Of a stretch of 64,000 nucleotides of DNA, positions 1 to 10,738 are shown in pieces (the stretch's first letter is position 1; each line of letters starts with the position of its first letter). Source of the stretch: Cercophora sp. LCS_1 (taxonomy: Eukaryota; Ascomycota; Sordariomycetes; Sordariales; Lasiosphaeriaceae); NCBI GenBank assembly GCA_036250225.1, contig JAPZLL010000029.1, positions 310,001 through 374,000 on the forward strand, given 5' to 3'. The translations under genes and the position numbers were made by a program. The notes below the pieces were generated by a model that was given only the letters and a program-made list of their open reading frames with translations, made no database searches and had not been told where the DNA came from.

Positions 1-828
1 TCGCGGTTGGTGTAGCGCGTGTCGGGGCCCTTGTAGGTGACGCACTGCGCGTCGTGGACGTAGCCGCCGGCCGACAGACAGCCGGGCGTGCGGGGCGAGG
101 CCGGGTTGGACACATCGACCATGAAGAGGCCGCCGCGGCAGCCGGCAGCCGTGCCGGTGCCGACGGCGTAGATCATGTTGGTCTCCTCGTGGGCCACGAT
201 GTTGTGTGAGTTGCCGAAGCCGCGGTACAGTGTGATGTCGGATGACGTGCTGAACGTCTTGGCGGTAGTGAGAGTGAGCAGTTTCTTCATGTCGAAGATC
301 TGGAGCCCGTGGTTGCTCGACTCGGCGCCGATGTACACGAAATCACCAATCACCTTCATGTCTCTCCACGAAGACGAGGTCGTCTGCGTCGGAAGCCGGC
401 CCCAGTACTTGAGAGAGCCATCGGCGAGGATCTCGACAAAGGCAGTGCCGTCGGTCTGCCCGACAGCGCCAAACTCGCGACCGGTCGAAGATGTCCAACC
501 CCCTGAAACTGTTATTAGAGGAACTCTGAAATCAGGGTTCGGGACCCGATCACGCACAAACATCGTTGCCCTTGCGGGTGGACGATCCCATGTCCTGGTG
601 ACGCAAAAATGACACCAAGTCGACGTTGTTGCACTTGTACTCGCCGGCCTTGCCGTTGACGCAGGCGGTGGTGTCGGCAAGGGCCTGGTAGCGGTCGACG
701 TCAAAGACACCGGCCTCGGACTGGGCAGACCAGGTGGCGAGCTTGAGTTCCCGGAGCTCAGCCATGGAGGCGGCGGCCGCCTTCCCCTGGAGGAGGGCGG
801 CAGCGACAAGGGTGGGAGAAAGTTTCAT
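1..828 (-). CDS. Secreted choice-of-anchor-B (LVIVD-type) protein, 5' part
   Basis: The gene starts at 828 and runs off the left edge, so its C-terminus is missing. Exon 1 is 558-828 and exon 2 is 1-502. The 55-bp intron (503-557) has donor GTGCGT, branch CTAATAAC and acceptor TTTCAG, and joins the exons in frame to give WGWTS. A signal peptide is visible (MKLSPTLVAAALLQGKAAA). The segments YKCNNVDL, GWTSSTGREF, GRLPT, SHNIVAHEE and YVHDAQC match, in order, the complete gene at 14.0-15.6 kb, so the two are paralogs. Family knowledge: choice-of-anchor-B proteins carry beta-propeller-like LVIVD repeats, are extracellular, and have no established enzymatic role. The first intron lies where the paralog has none. 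Confidence 0.8.
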
Positions 829-1509
829 TGTGAAAGACCGTGGACAACCGTTGGGGCTGTTGCTTCAACAACTCGCCATCAAGATTTGTCTCCCATCGTC
901 TACTTATACTTAACTGTCACTCTCTACGGACTTGCAACTATCGTCGCGGTCGTGTGGTAGTCCCGTGGGCTTGCGTTATCTTTGCGTGCGGCGTTTATCG
1001 TGAATCTGGAAGGTCACTGCCCCGAAGATGGGGAAAACTAACAGACATCTTGGACAAACAGTCACCATGTTGACGGCCGTTAGGATGCGACTGTGCCATT
1101 TGATCCTCATGGAGAAGGCGTCGTGAGCACAGATGAGGAAGACCAGTCAGAGATGCCGTCAGAGCCGGCTTGGGTCGGAATAGAGCCAGGTCGTGGGCAT
1201 CGGCCAAGAAAAATAAACAACACCGGCCCTCGCTCGTGAAGCTTCGCACAAGATGTCCTGCCAAATCGGGACGTGGGGCGTCGATCTGATTGCCTCGGGC
1301 TCCCAATGCACAGCCGGGCTGCAGTCCCAAGACGGCAGGTCCTCACGGATCGACTCGGCGCGCCTGCATGTGGAGATCTTGGCATCACCACTGCCGCCGC
1401 GATATGACGCGATCCGGTATTTGCTTGTCGATGAACACCAGGATTAATTACAGCAAGGCCGATTCCATTACCACAAAGCTTGTATAAACATCTCCAGGCA
1501 ATGCACAAC
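829..1509. other. Gene-free stretch between two minus-strand genes
   Basis: No open frame here shows family-like composition or splice structure. The right half (829 to about 1000) should hold the promoter of the choice-of-anchor-B gene. I see nothing else. Confidence 0.5.
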
Positions 1510-2240
1510 TTACACAATGCCCTTGGCCTCCTTCTCCTTGACTCCCTCTTCATCCGACACCTGTGGCGCAACCTCGGTCCCCTCAAGCACTTCCTCTTCC
1601 TCCTCCATCAACACATTCTCCCTAGCCCCCGGCATGGGAAACACCTTGCAGATAATCCAATAAATCCCACCACCCAAAATCAAGCCAACAAAATATGTGA
1701 GCTAGTAAATCCTCGTCCAGCCCTCATCAACAGGGTCCATCGTAAACGCAGCAATGAAACCCGGCATGCTGGGCCAAAACGCCAGGCAAAACGCCACGAT
1801 AGCCCTCCAGTTGACGCCAGCAGTGAACCAGTAAACACCGCCAGGCTTGTACAAGTCCGGCACAATCAGTCTCTGCCTCCGCACAACCCAGTAATCCGCG
1901 CAAAGGACTCCAGTCATGGGCGCAATGAAGACACCAAAACTGTTGAGCACCGACAAGAACGCCTGCGCCTGTGACAGGAACCGCCACGGCTGAATGATAG
2001 TGCCGACGATGCACACGAGGATCGCACCGCGGCGGATACCGAAATACCGCGGGACAAAGGCCGCGATGTCCATGCCTTGGCAGATGCCGTCCTGCGTGAC
2101 ATTGACGAACACCTGAGACTATAGCATGCCCAGGCCAGCGAAGAAGGTACCAGCGCGGCAGGCGGCAGTGTAGTGCGTCGCCTGGAGGTGCTGCAGTAGC
2201 AAGAGAGGTGACCAGATGATTTCACCATAAGTTCAAACAC
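1510..2240 (-). pseudogene. NCS1-type nucleobase/allantoin permease, broken C-terminal fragment
   Basis: Read on the minus strand, the translation matches the C-terminal third of NCS1 nucleobase:cation symporters: IIWSPLLLLQ, ATHYTAACRAGTFFAGLGML, VNVTQDGICQGMDIAAFVPR, YFGIRRGAIL, FGVFIAPMTGVLCADYW, VYWFTAGVNWRAIVAF, then GGGIYWIICK and an acidic tail ending at 1510. Two in-frame TAG codons interrupt it (2119-2121 and 1702-1704) while similarity continues in the same frame on both sides. Homology stops near 2240, just after an in-frame TGA, so the N-terminal two thirds are gone where the AT-rich relic begins. The later TAG is easily explained as CAG to TAG. No functional transporter can be made. 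Confidence 0.8.
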
Positions 2241-2289
2241 CCCCTTATCGGCACCCCCGGATACCGGCACATCTCGGGGTAAACAAACT

Positions 2290-3150
2290 TTTTGTATACT
2301 AGGTTTTCTTTTGGCCGCTGCACACGCAAATCTTATCCGTTTTCCTTCTTCCACACAAAAAACGATGGGGAAATCGATGGCCTACGACTATACCGAGGCC
2401 GACCTCAAGGAGGCCCTTGACAAATATGCAGTCACCAAAAACGCAACGCAGGTTGGCCTGAAATACAATATACCACGCCAGACTCCGTGGATAGATTTAA
2501 CAGTGGCCCAATTACCCAGGCCAGTCACGAATACCAATAACGGCTTACCAAATACAAGGAAAGTAATCTAACCGCTTAAATTGTAATGCAAGGCAAGCTG
2601 GGTAGTCCACCTATATACAAATAGACCAGGGCTTTGGTATTAAGGGTTCTTTATAAAAAGGGGGATTGCCAACCGCTTAATAGATACTGGATGGAAAATT
2701 TTCTTTGCTACAATCCATCCATTTAGACTTAGAGGGCTAAAAAGATAAATAACAGCTGTACTATAGCTGTAAACAAAAAGAATATTATAGCCTGGTGGGA
2801 AAGATTAAAGGCCCTTACTATTAAGAAGATCCTGGTTGAAAACTAATATAATATAGACAAAATAGGGATTATAAAAGGCGAAGGAGAGAATAGCCTAGTA
2901 TTGGGGGAGTATAAACAGTGCTATAAGAAAAAGAAGGCTCCTATATAAAGAAAATAGTTAGGAATATGTACCTGGACCACGTTAGTAGAATATATTTCAA
3001 TAATAGACCGGTATCTCAATATATTGGCTATTATAAAGGGAAAAAGCATCTAATAACAACATTACCCCCTTAATATAACCCCATTCAAAGGCTGGTTGTT
3101 TAATTACTAAATCAAAGGGTGAACAAACAATAAAATAGCCATTAAGTGGC
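2290..3150 (+). mobile_element. AT-rich, RIP-like relic of a pogo/Fot1-type DNA transposon
   Basis: Base composition switches abruptly to strong AT richness with many TpA steps from about 2560 to 3150, unlike the GC-rich flanks. At the left end a short frame from 2365 reads MAYDYTEADLKEALDKYAV followed by NATQVGLKYNIPRQT. This resembles the psq-type helix-turn-helix at the N-terminus of pogo/Fot1 transposases of fungi. The frame then degenerates and no DDE domain is readable. I could not identify terminal inverted repeats or a target-site duplication, so the boundaries are approximate. The element separates the broken permease from the 5'-truncated monooxygenase. The transposase call rests on about 40 residues. 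Confidence 0.55.
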
Positions 3151-3159
3151 TGAAAAGAC

Positions 3160-4036
3160 TTCAAACTATCGGGCCGTTCCCAAGTCCACCCCTTCCCGCA
3201 ACGCACGCCCGTCCTCTCCCAAGCCGGCACCTCCAAAGCCGGCTCCGCCTTCGCGGCCAAACACGCCGAGGCCATGTCCCTCAACACATCCACCGTCACC
3301 CAAGCCAAAGCCGTCGTCTCGTCCCTCCGCGCCGCTGTCGCTGCCAACGGCCGAGACCCACCCTCCCTGAAGTTCTTCCCCTGCATCATGCCCATCATCG
3401 GACGCACCGAAGGTGAAGCCAAGGCCAAGTACGCCACTGCACTTTCCAACGCAGATCCCGTTGCTAGCCTAGCGCAGTTCAGTGGATACACCGGTATCGA
3501 CCTCTCCGTGTTCCCACTGGATGAGCCCATGGATTTGAGTGGGTTTAAGCAGGCAAATGCCATCCAAGCTGTCTTTAGGGGACTAGAGGCCGCTAGCTCC
3601 GGAGAGCAAGGGGAGTGGACGCCGAGGAGGCTGGGGATGAGAATGGCGCTGGGCGGACTGCATCCTTGTCCGGTCGGAACGGCGGAGCAGGTTGCCGATG
3701 TGTTTGAAGCGTGGGTGAACGAGGCTGATGTTGATGGGTTTAATGTTGGGAGCGTGACGAATCCTGGGAGTTGGGAAGATGTGGTGGATTTTTTGAGGCC
3801 TGAGTTGGTCAGGAGAGGACTAATGTGGGATGACTATAAAGTCAAAGGTGGGACGTTTAGGGAGAATTTCTATGGTGAGGCTGGTGCGACGGGCTTAAGG
3901 GGACCATTACGGTTCTGGGTTCAAATGGGGTGGTCCGAGGGCGGAGGGGGTGGATGTGGTCAAGAAGGAGGTTGTTGTGGCGGTTGTTGAACCGGCGGTT
4001 GTAACTCAGTCGGTTGCTGTTGAGGTTAAGGCTTGA
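3160..4036 (+). pseudogene. Luciferase-like flavin-dependent monooxygenase (NtaA/SnaA/DszA type), truncated and frameshifted
   Basis: From about 3160 the frame reads VHPFPQRTPVLSQAGTSKAG and SAFAAKHAEA, typical of the central region of class C flavin monooxygenases. It continues through the open frame 3274-3990 (ANGRDPPSLKFFPCIMPIIG, VDGFNVGSVTNPGSWEDVVD, GGTFRENFYGEAG). The family is normally about 450 residues; the N-terminal part is missing where the AT-rich relic lies. At 3899-3902 a run of four G carries one base too many. After it the family-typical end (DHYGSGFKW) continues in the +1 frame to a stop at 4034-4036. Both 5' truncation and frameshift make this a pseudogene. Confidence 0.75.
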
Positions 4037-4419
4037 GATCTTTTTTTTGCACACCCCATTTTTGTTCATGGCACACCGCTCCCACATATAACCCTGGCCC
4101 GCCAACATCTCCATGCGCCTTTGGAATGCCGCTTCTGCTATACTTTGAAATTGTTGATGTGTTGTTTTTTGAATCGAATGCGTATTTAAAATCCTAAACT
4201 GGCCAGTTTATAATTGTTGATGCCTTTTTGGAAGGGATAGAGGCCAAAACATAGTAATAATTGGCTTTAGTGACGCCCCCAAAGGCTATGGTTGTACGTC
4301 GGCGCGGTGTGTTAAAACAAAAATTGGGTGTGCGAAAAATAGAGCTCCTTGAGATTGGTCGACATAAAGTTTTCAAGTAAACAAACCCCTGAACTCCTTT
4401 TCTTCCTCCACCATCCAAC

Positions 4420-6490
4420 TCATACCCACCCCATCCCAACCGGATTATTCACCCCAGCATCATACTCAGGCAACAACTCCCCAAAATCCTCTCCCAACGC
4501 CGCCATCACATCACCCTCCCCAATGCCTCCAACCCCTGTTCCAAAATCCACCCCCGTCATATCCGTCAATATCCTCTCAAACTGCCAGTACTCAAACCCT
4601 CCATCCTCGCCAAGTCCCCCCAGTTCCTCTCCTAACCCAACCACCGCCTCCCTCGGCTTCCATCCCTGCTCCTCACTGACACGATCAATAAGCCGCTGTC
4701 TAATCACCTCAAACGCATTTCTGTACTTCTTCGCAGCCTGCAACCGCTCTGCAATGACAAACAAGATAATACTACAATCGTGTATCCCATTGTTTGTCGA
4801 AATGTCGAATATGTCGTCAGGTGAGATCCAGATGCAGTACGCCAGCGTTAGACCAGCCATGAAGACGGACTGCAGCGACATGGTCGAGTACCCCACCGCT
4901 AGTGACTCGTGTAGGCGCTTGTAGGTACGGCAGAGGCCGGCGCAGGCGGATGCGCAGGCTTTGAGGAACCGTGGGTTGGCAGGGGTTTTGGAGATTTGGG
5001 GATATAATAAGAGGCGGAGTGTTTTGTAGTAGAAGACCATGTAGTAGTCGTAGCCGTCGAAGGGTTGATCGGGGAGGTCACGTTTGCGGTGGGCGTCGGT
5101 CGGGATTTGGGTCTTCCAGGTCTCGAGTTTGGCGAGGAAGGCGTCGATGATGTCGTCGGATACGGCGAAGTCCTTGTCGACACGGTAGATGGATTGCTGG
5201 ATGGAAGATTCAATGCGGCGGAGCTTGACGATGTGAATGAAGGATGAGAGGGAGGTACTGCTTGTGGGTTTGGGGCATTGCAAAGGCTCGTCGTTGGTGA
5301 TGGTTTCGTCGACTTCCAGGGGTAGGGCGACGTCGATATCCCGGTCCGAGATGGCAAAGGGCCGACCCATGGGAATTGAGATTTGGCGATCAAAGGCGTA
5401 GCACGCCCAGAAGAGTCGTTTTCGGAGCTCGCTTTCGCGAGACTTAGACGCGTAGAGATTTTGGTCTGTCGGTGAAGACCCCGGCCGATGGCGGTGAGCA
5501 TGGCCATTCGACTGTATGTCCAGGCTCCGTGGCCGATGGAGTCGCGGAGGCAGTAGATGGCCATGAGCATGAGGACGGAAACTGTCCGAGTGTCTTTGCA
5601 GTTGAGGATGGCGTCGAGATGTAACAGAGCCGAGTAAAAGTGACGCTTGGGGTAGTAGTTGCTGGCTTCTCCTGTCGTCTCAAGGAATCTGCCCCCGGTG
5701 GCATACACTAGATGTAGAATGGCCAGGTGGTGCGGGTCTGTCAGAGAGTGTCGCTTGTTGTGTAACTCTCTATGAACCCAGACTGAGTGCACAACAGGCC
5801 ACCTTGTGGCGATGTGCTTCTTGTATCCGGCCAGAAGCCGGTCGGCCACATTTTCCGGGATGTCAGAAAAGTCAATGGGGTCATCGGGATGACCAGATGA
5901 CGAAACCGTGGGCGCAATGACGGACTTGTGTGAGAGCGCTGTTGATGGCCGTGGATCCTGCCCCAGGAAGCTGAACAGCCGACCAAGTGCCAGATGGCTG
6001 GTGGCACCGATACATCCCGACCCGTTACATCCAGTGACAAGCTTCGGAGGACTGAAACAACCGAGTCAACGCCCTCTTGCCAGTCCAGAACTGCATCCTC
6101 AATGTCATGTTCAGACCGTGCCTGTGTCACCGACTCGGACGTCCCAGGACTCGTCGACAACACTTTCCAGTGGCCGCTGCTCGGCTCCGACATTCCCTGG
6201 GCCGACAGCAGTGACTCCAGCTCGGCAACGCGGTGCTCAAGCGACTTGATGTACTGGTTCTTGCCAAATGGCATGGCCCTCTGTGGGATGACATACTCGC
6301 ATTCAAGGTGACGAGACCGGCACTTGGAACACGGGTTGCAGCCATCGCACTTTTGCTTGCGCGTCTTGCACGCCTGGCATGCCAACGCAACCCGTGGTCT
6401 CTTTCTCTGGGGCTGGCCGTCGTCGCTGAAGCCAACGTCCACCATGTTTGGCGGCCATGCAAAGGCCGGAATCGTTGGTTCGGGCCCCAT
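4420..6490 (-). pseudogene. Zn2Cys6 fungal transcription factor with two frameshifts
   Basis: The ATG at 6490 opens a protein whose residues from about 40 form a C6 binuclear cluster (CQACKTRKQKC, CSKC, C), followed by a linker and a fungal-specific transcription factor domain (RLFSFLGQDP, ELRKRLFWACYAFDRQ, PMGRPFAISDRDIDVALP). The frame changes twice: around 6016-6018 (a CCC run on the plus strand) and at 5459-5462 (a TTTT run). Each change equals one missing base, and the full span plus two bases is an exact number of codons (691). The first change might instead be a poorly conserved intron. The second lies inside the conserved domain with no splice sites. No functional regulator is expected from this copy unless the indels are assembly errors. 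Confidence 0.75.
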
Positions 6491-6667
6491 TGTACAATAC
6501 GTCGTCGACAAGATCTCGGATGCAGACGAAAGTGTCTTGGATTTGGAAGTCGAATCGGATGTGAGGTCTAATAAGACAGACACGATGCAGATAAGACGTG
6601 ATGGTGTTGATGCTGATTGGCATCACAATTCCCCACCCCTATCTCGACCTAAACAAAGATGCATGCA

Positions 6668-7631
6668 CTACGGCGATAACGATACAACTAGCTTTTCCCC
6701 CGCCAGATTCCCCTCCTTTAACCTCCTTGCTCAACCATGGCCAGGCCTCCGTCAATGACCTGCAGCTTTGGGAGCACCAATCCTGCCTCGACCATTTCAC
6801 CCAGTCGCTTGGCGTACTGTTCTGAAGAAGAGTCGAGTACAAACTGCTTCATCTCGACATTGTGCACCCGCACATTCTCTGGTTTTATCTCACCCGACTT
6901 CATGAAAGCAAGTGGCGCAAAGCCCACGACCCGATCGCCACTGACAGCCTCCAACACCAACTTGGACGTCTTTGGACCGACCAAGTCAACGGCCTTGGTT
7001 ATCCTTCCCTGTCCCAGTGCTTTGATCTCACTCACCACCTCGTCGTCAGACTTGCCAGAGTAGACCACGACGTGTTTTGGCCCAAGTTGACGAACGAGGT
7101 CAGCTGTTTTGTCCGAACACACGGCAATGACATCGAGACCGGCGTGCACTGCCATCTGGATAGCAAACTGGCCCGTCACCGTTGAACCACCCCAGACCAA
7201 CATGGACTCGGGATCCTGTTTTCGTGGTTGAAAGTGCATTGGCACGTCCACACCCGATCGCCTCTCCGAAACCGCTTGACTTCTGAGCCAACACACTCCA
7301 CGACTCCTGCCATTTCCCTCCCCGTAATCCATGGCAGCTCGGGTAGGCAAAAGTTGTAGTCGAGAGACTTCCAGTCGATGTGGTTCAGGCCGGCCGCACA
7401 GTTGCGGATCATGACTTCTCCAGGCCCCAGGACCTGCGGGACGGGGAAGTCGTGGACGAGCTCATACCCGCGGTCTGGTGTGACAAGCAGTGCGGTTTGA
7501 ACTTAGTTGATGGCGACTCCAGAATCGCGCTTACTGTCTAGATGAGCTACTTTTTCCTCGTCGATGACCTTGAGTTTTGACCGGAAAACTCGACGAGAAC
7601 GAAGACTCGGTTTTGACGACGTGGCACCCAT
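6668..7631 (-). pseudogene. Medium-chain (GroES-like) alcohol/enoyl reductase, internally deleted
   Basis: N-terminal pieces (VQTALLVTPDRGYELVHDFP, NHIDWKSLDYNFCLPELPWI, GREMAGVVE) and C-terminal pieces (MLVWGGSTVTGQFAIQMAVH, AVDLVGPKTSKLVLEAVSGD) belong to the MDR family that includes toxD-like and trans-acting enoyl reductases. Three defects are visible. An in-frame TAA lies at 7503-7505 near the start. About 50-60 residues between GDRVWT and DVPMHFQP are missing, with a frame change at the junction near 7240. A single missing base near 6721 is followed by the family-typical end (GNLAGEKLVVS) in a shifted frame down to 6668. A 33-bp GTAAGC...AAG segment could splice out the TAA but is short for an intron. 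The gene is head-to-tail with the broken regulator. Confidence 0.75.
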
Positions 7632-8039
7632 TTTGCCTTATTCAATGATGATGATGATGGTGATGATGATGCAACCAATAATGATACAACTAATACAATA
7701 ATAAAATGTCTTGGGAACAATGCACTTTCTACTTTACCAACGGAAACATCATGACAACCACCCGCTCAAGGGTTGTCCCTTCCCGGCTTTCCGTCCTCAT
7801 TCGGATCATCCCGCCTTCTCTGTCATCGCGTCCTCACCATCCCGGGAACCCACCCCGCCTTCCGAACACCTCATCACTATCCGGGAGCTAGCCTAGCTTC
7901 CGGAACGACCCACAGCCCGAAGCCGATTCCAACAGAGACTCTGTTTCTACCAATCTAACATCTCTATTTACACAATCCATCTCTAAACATCTTGATGATC
8001 ATCACAAAGTCTCAAAGACAGTAACTCAAACATGATGCA
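7632..8039. other. Intergenic region with a short ATG/GAT microsatellite
   Basis: This is the 408-bp space between the 5' end of the broken reductase and the 3' end of the NADPH oxidase gene. An imperfect (ATG)n repeat lies at 7645-7671. Short open frames near 7706-7958 show no family resemblance. Confidence 0.6.
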
Positions 8040-10367
8040 TCAAAAAACCTCCGTCATGAAATGATACTCAACCCTCGTCCCCTCTTCAACTCCCCTTCCG
8101 GTCAAAATCCGACACCGATCAGCCAACACCTCCCCCACAACCGGCACCCCGCAGTAAAACACACCCACTCTCAGCACCTCCTCCCCATCCTCCCTCCTTT
8201 TCTCTCCCCACACACTCCGCCTCTGCTGTCCGGTCGCCACACTCCTCCTCTGTTCCCTCTCCATCCTCTTACAAGTCTGATAAACCACCATGTCCTCATA
8301 ATGCCTGTCCAAAATGTCCACAAAGTCCGGCCGTCCCAAATTCGTCGGATTCAACAAATGCGTCAACGGACTCTCAGGATGTTTATCAGTCCGATACATC
8401 TCCAACAGCCAGCTATACACATGCGTAACGATGTTCTTACGTCTCTGTGTGACGTGCGTGTGGATGCGAATATCCAAATGGGAGGACTGATCATTGCGCC
8501 GATGCCACTGCTGCGAGCGGGACACATCGTTCAGCAAATCGGCCATCCAGAGGAGGGAGTTGCGCTGGCGGACGGTCCAGTGGAAATCGACCCTTCGGTA
8601 ATCGGACGCGAAGCGGGACGGCGACAGAGGGGCCGAGAGCTTGTTGAGAGAGGATTTCTTGCGGAGATGGGCTGCCCGTCGACGGGTTCGCGAGAGGAGG
8701 GATTCTTTGGGGAAGTGCAGCAGGGACGAGTTGTTGGAGTCGGTGGTCGAGTAGAGGGAGCGCGCGTCGAGGACGGCCGAGGGACCGCCGTGGGCTGCGT
8801 TGTCGCGCGCTTGGAGGTCCGAGAGGATTCCTGAGAAGGGGGTCACACCAATGCCTGAGCCGACGATGATGGTGTGCGTGAATTGGTAGAAGCGCTGGGC
8901 GGGTGCGCCGAAGGGACCGTTGACGCCGATTTCGATCTGGGCAGTCCCGGTTGTGTTGTTGTTGGCCAGGGCGCGCAAACGTCGCGTCCAGTTGCCGTCG
9001 GTTTTGATGTGCAGCTGGATGCGGGCGTCGACGCGGTGCGAGATGGTAAAGGGGTGGAACTGGAAAAAGGAGATGCAGGGCACTTGGAGGAACAGGTATT
9101 GCCCTGCTTTGTAGCCCCAGATACGCTCGCTCGGCACCGTGGTGGTGAGTTCGACGGTTTCGTTGTCCAGGATGCGCAGGGTTGCTGGGATGCGGTGGAA
9201 GGAGACGGCCATGCGGACAATGCGCTCGGTAAGGACCATGAATGCTGGGAAGGCGAGCCAGAAGCCCAGCATTGGGTATTGGAGGAGGCCGTTGCTGCCG
9301 TGGGCGCAGAGCAGACCGATCAGAGGGTATATGAGCAGGTGGCCCATTTGGAAGACTTCGTAGTTCCATCGACGGACGGGCGGCGTGCTGAGGATGCCGA
9401 TGACGTAGAACAGGCCCAGGGATGTGAGGCCTGTCCAGCCGGGGAGGGAGTGTACGTATGTCACGTACGTGCGGTCCGGCTCGTCGGCGTATTCCCCCAG
9501 GACATCGTCGACAACGTCGTCGTTTGAGGCCAGACTGCCGTTGTTAAAGGTGCCGGTCAGATGGCCGATGGCGTGGAGGGTTGATAGTGCCATGGCCACA
9601 CAAGCCATTTTGATGTGAAATGACTGCGACAGGTCCCAGTTGATGAACCTCGACAGACAGTAACATTGTCGGAGAAAGGTCGAGCAGTACCGCGACATGC
9701 TGAGCACCAGAAAGAACATGGTTGGATACAGCGCTCCAGCTGTGGTTTTGGCCAAGACAACTCCCCAGCCAAATGCCTCGACGTACTCGGGGTTGATGCT
9801 GTACTTGACGGCCTGCCACACGCCAAAGGCGACTTGCATCGAGATGACCAGCGTCAGGAACAGCACCTCGGGACCGTGGACAGCCCAGTAGGCCCGTATC
9901 CGACGCCATATCGACATCTTTCGCACATATTCGCTCGTCCGGTGTTGGTGGTCCAGCTCCAGAGACGGAATCCCCCATTCTTTCACTCGCGCTGCAAACT
10001 CGGCTCGTGGGATCTGACGGGCATCTGACCCGATGATGCTTTTGAGGAACTGATGACGCAAATCCGTCTCCGGCGACACGACCTCGGTCAAACTCGTCTC
10101 ATTGCCGTCACCACTCCCCAGCCACCACTTCTTTTTCAAGAAGTTCCCTTCTTGTTGTTGTGGAAACAGCTCGCCGTATGTGGCATCAAGTTTCTCCTCG
10201 ACCTCGTCATAGTCGATTAGTCCGTCGCCGTCATGATCGAGGTCATCGAGAAACTGCTCGATCTCCTCATCGGTGAGATACTGAACGTGGTCGGCTGTGA
10301 CAAAGTGGTGTCGCGCAGCAGCCAATGCTGGATTCGGGGTCGCCATCATGACATTTCCAACAGGCAA
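8040..10367 (-). CDS. noxC: EF-hand NADPH oxidase, NoxC/Nox3 type
   Basis: A 775-residue intronless frame. It makes superoxide by passing electrons from cytosolic NADPH through FAD and two hemes across the membrane. Residues 44-55 form a canonical EF-hand loop (DHDGDGLIDYDE), followed by a second weaker region. A six-helix ferric-reductase domain spans roughly 160-390 with paired heme histidines (HAIGH in one helix, HLLIYPLIGLLCAHG in another). The FAD-binding motif FHPFTIS and the nucleotide loop GSGIGVTPFSG follow, and the chain ends in the aromatic FMTEVF typical of Nox proteins. The N-terminal calcium-binding extension separates it from NoxA and NoxB and fits the third fungal class, which is present in only some ascomycetes. 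The long insert after the NADPH loop (about 530-620, Ser/Arg-rich) is unusual. ATG at 10367 is the only start giving the whole EF-hand region. Confidence 0.9.
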   Translation of the reverse strand: MPVGNVMMATPNPALAAARHHFVTADHVQYLTDEEIEQFLDDLDHDGDGLIDYDEVEEKLDATYGELFPQQQEGNFLKKKWWLGSGDGNETSLTEVVSPETDLRHQFLKSIIGSDARQIPRAEFAARVKEWGIPSLELDHQHRTSEYVRKMSIWRRIRAYWAVHGPEVLFLTLVISMQVAFGVWQAVKYSINPEYVEAFGWGVVLAKTTAGALYPTMFFLVLSMSRYCSTFLRQCYCLSRFINWDLSQSFHIKMACVAMALSTLHAIGHLTGTFNNGSLASNDDVVDDVLGEYADEPDRTYVTYVHSLPGWTGLTSLGLFYVIGILSTPPVRRWNYEVFQMGHLLIYPLIGLLCAHGSNGLLQYPMLGFWLAFPAFMVLTERIVRMAVSFHRIPATLRILDNETVELTTTVPSERIWGYKAGQYLFLQVPCISFFQFHPFTISHRVDARIQLHIKTDGNWTRRLRALANNNTTGTAQIEIGVNGPFGAPAQRFYQFTHTIIVGSGIGVTPFSGILSDLQARDNAAHGGPSAVLDARSLYSTTDSNNSSLLHFPKESLLSRTRRRAAHLRKKSSLNKLSAPLSPSRFASDYRRVDFHWTVRQRNSLLWMADLLNDVSRSQQWHRRNDQSSHLDIRIHTHVTQRRKNIVTHVYSWLLEMYRTDKHPESPLTHLLNPTNLGRPDFVDILDRHYEDMVVYQTCKRMEREQRRSVATGQQRRSVWGEKRREDGEEVLRVGVFYCGVPVVGEVLADRCRILTGRGVEEGTRVEYHFMTEVF

Positions 10368-10738
10368 TCTGAAGGGAACAGAAAGAGGAGAGAAGTCGCA
10401 GGACCAACAGCCCCTGATCCAACGTTAGCCGTCCCATGCTAACAGTCTGTCGTGGCTGCATCCGCCGCTGACTCGCTGATCATCGGCGCCGATGGTGGAC
10501 GATGAGGTTGTGGCGCCGGCCGGTCTTGCGGGCGAGACGCTGATTTGGCGTCGGCTGACGCTACCTGAGTCTTTTGTGTTGGGTTCAGCTCGTCACTTGG
10601 CGGTCCTGGTGGCTGCTAATGCCCCTTGGACCATTATCCAAAAACCGTTCCCAAATCCCTTGGCTACATTCAGGGTCTTCAAAGCATTTTGCCGTCGTTG
10701 TTCCTATTTGCGGTTCAACCCTGTCCAGGTCTGCACAC

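Noticed and set aside
2205..3140. Terminal inverted repeats of the AT-rich relic
   Set aside because: Only loose, gapped similarity between the two ends; not better than chance by eye.
3899..6723. Treating all indels in the 3-7 kb genes as pure sequencing error
   Set aside because: Homopolymer indels can be assembly errors, but truncations, an internal deletion and nonsense codons in the same genes, with intact long genes nearby, make biological decay more likely. Reads are still needed to decide.
7645..7671. CRISPR-like or minisatellite array
   Set aside because: It is only a short trinucleotide microsatellite; no spaced repeats exist anywhere in the window.
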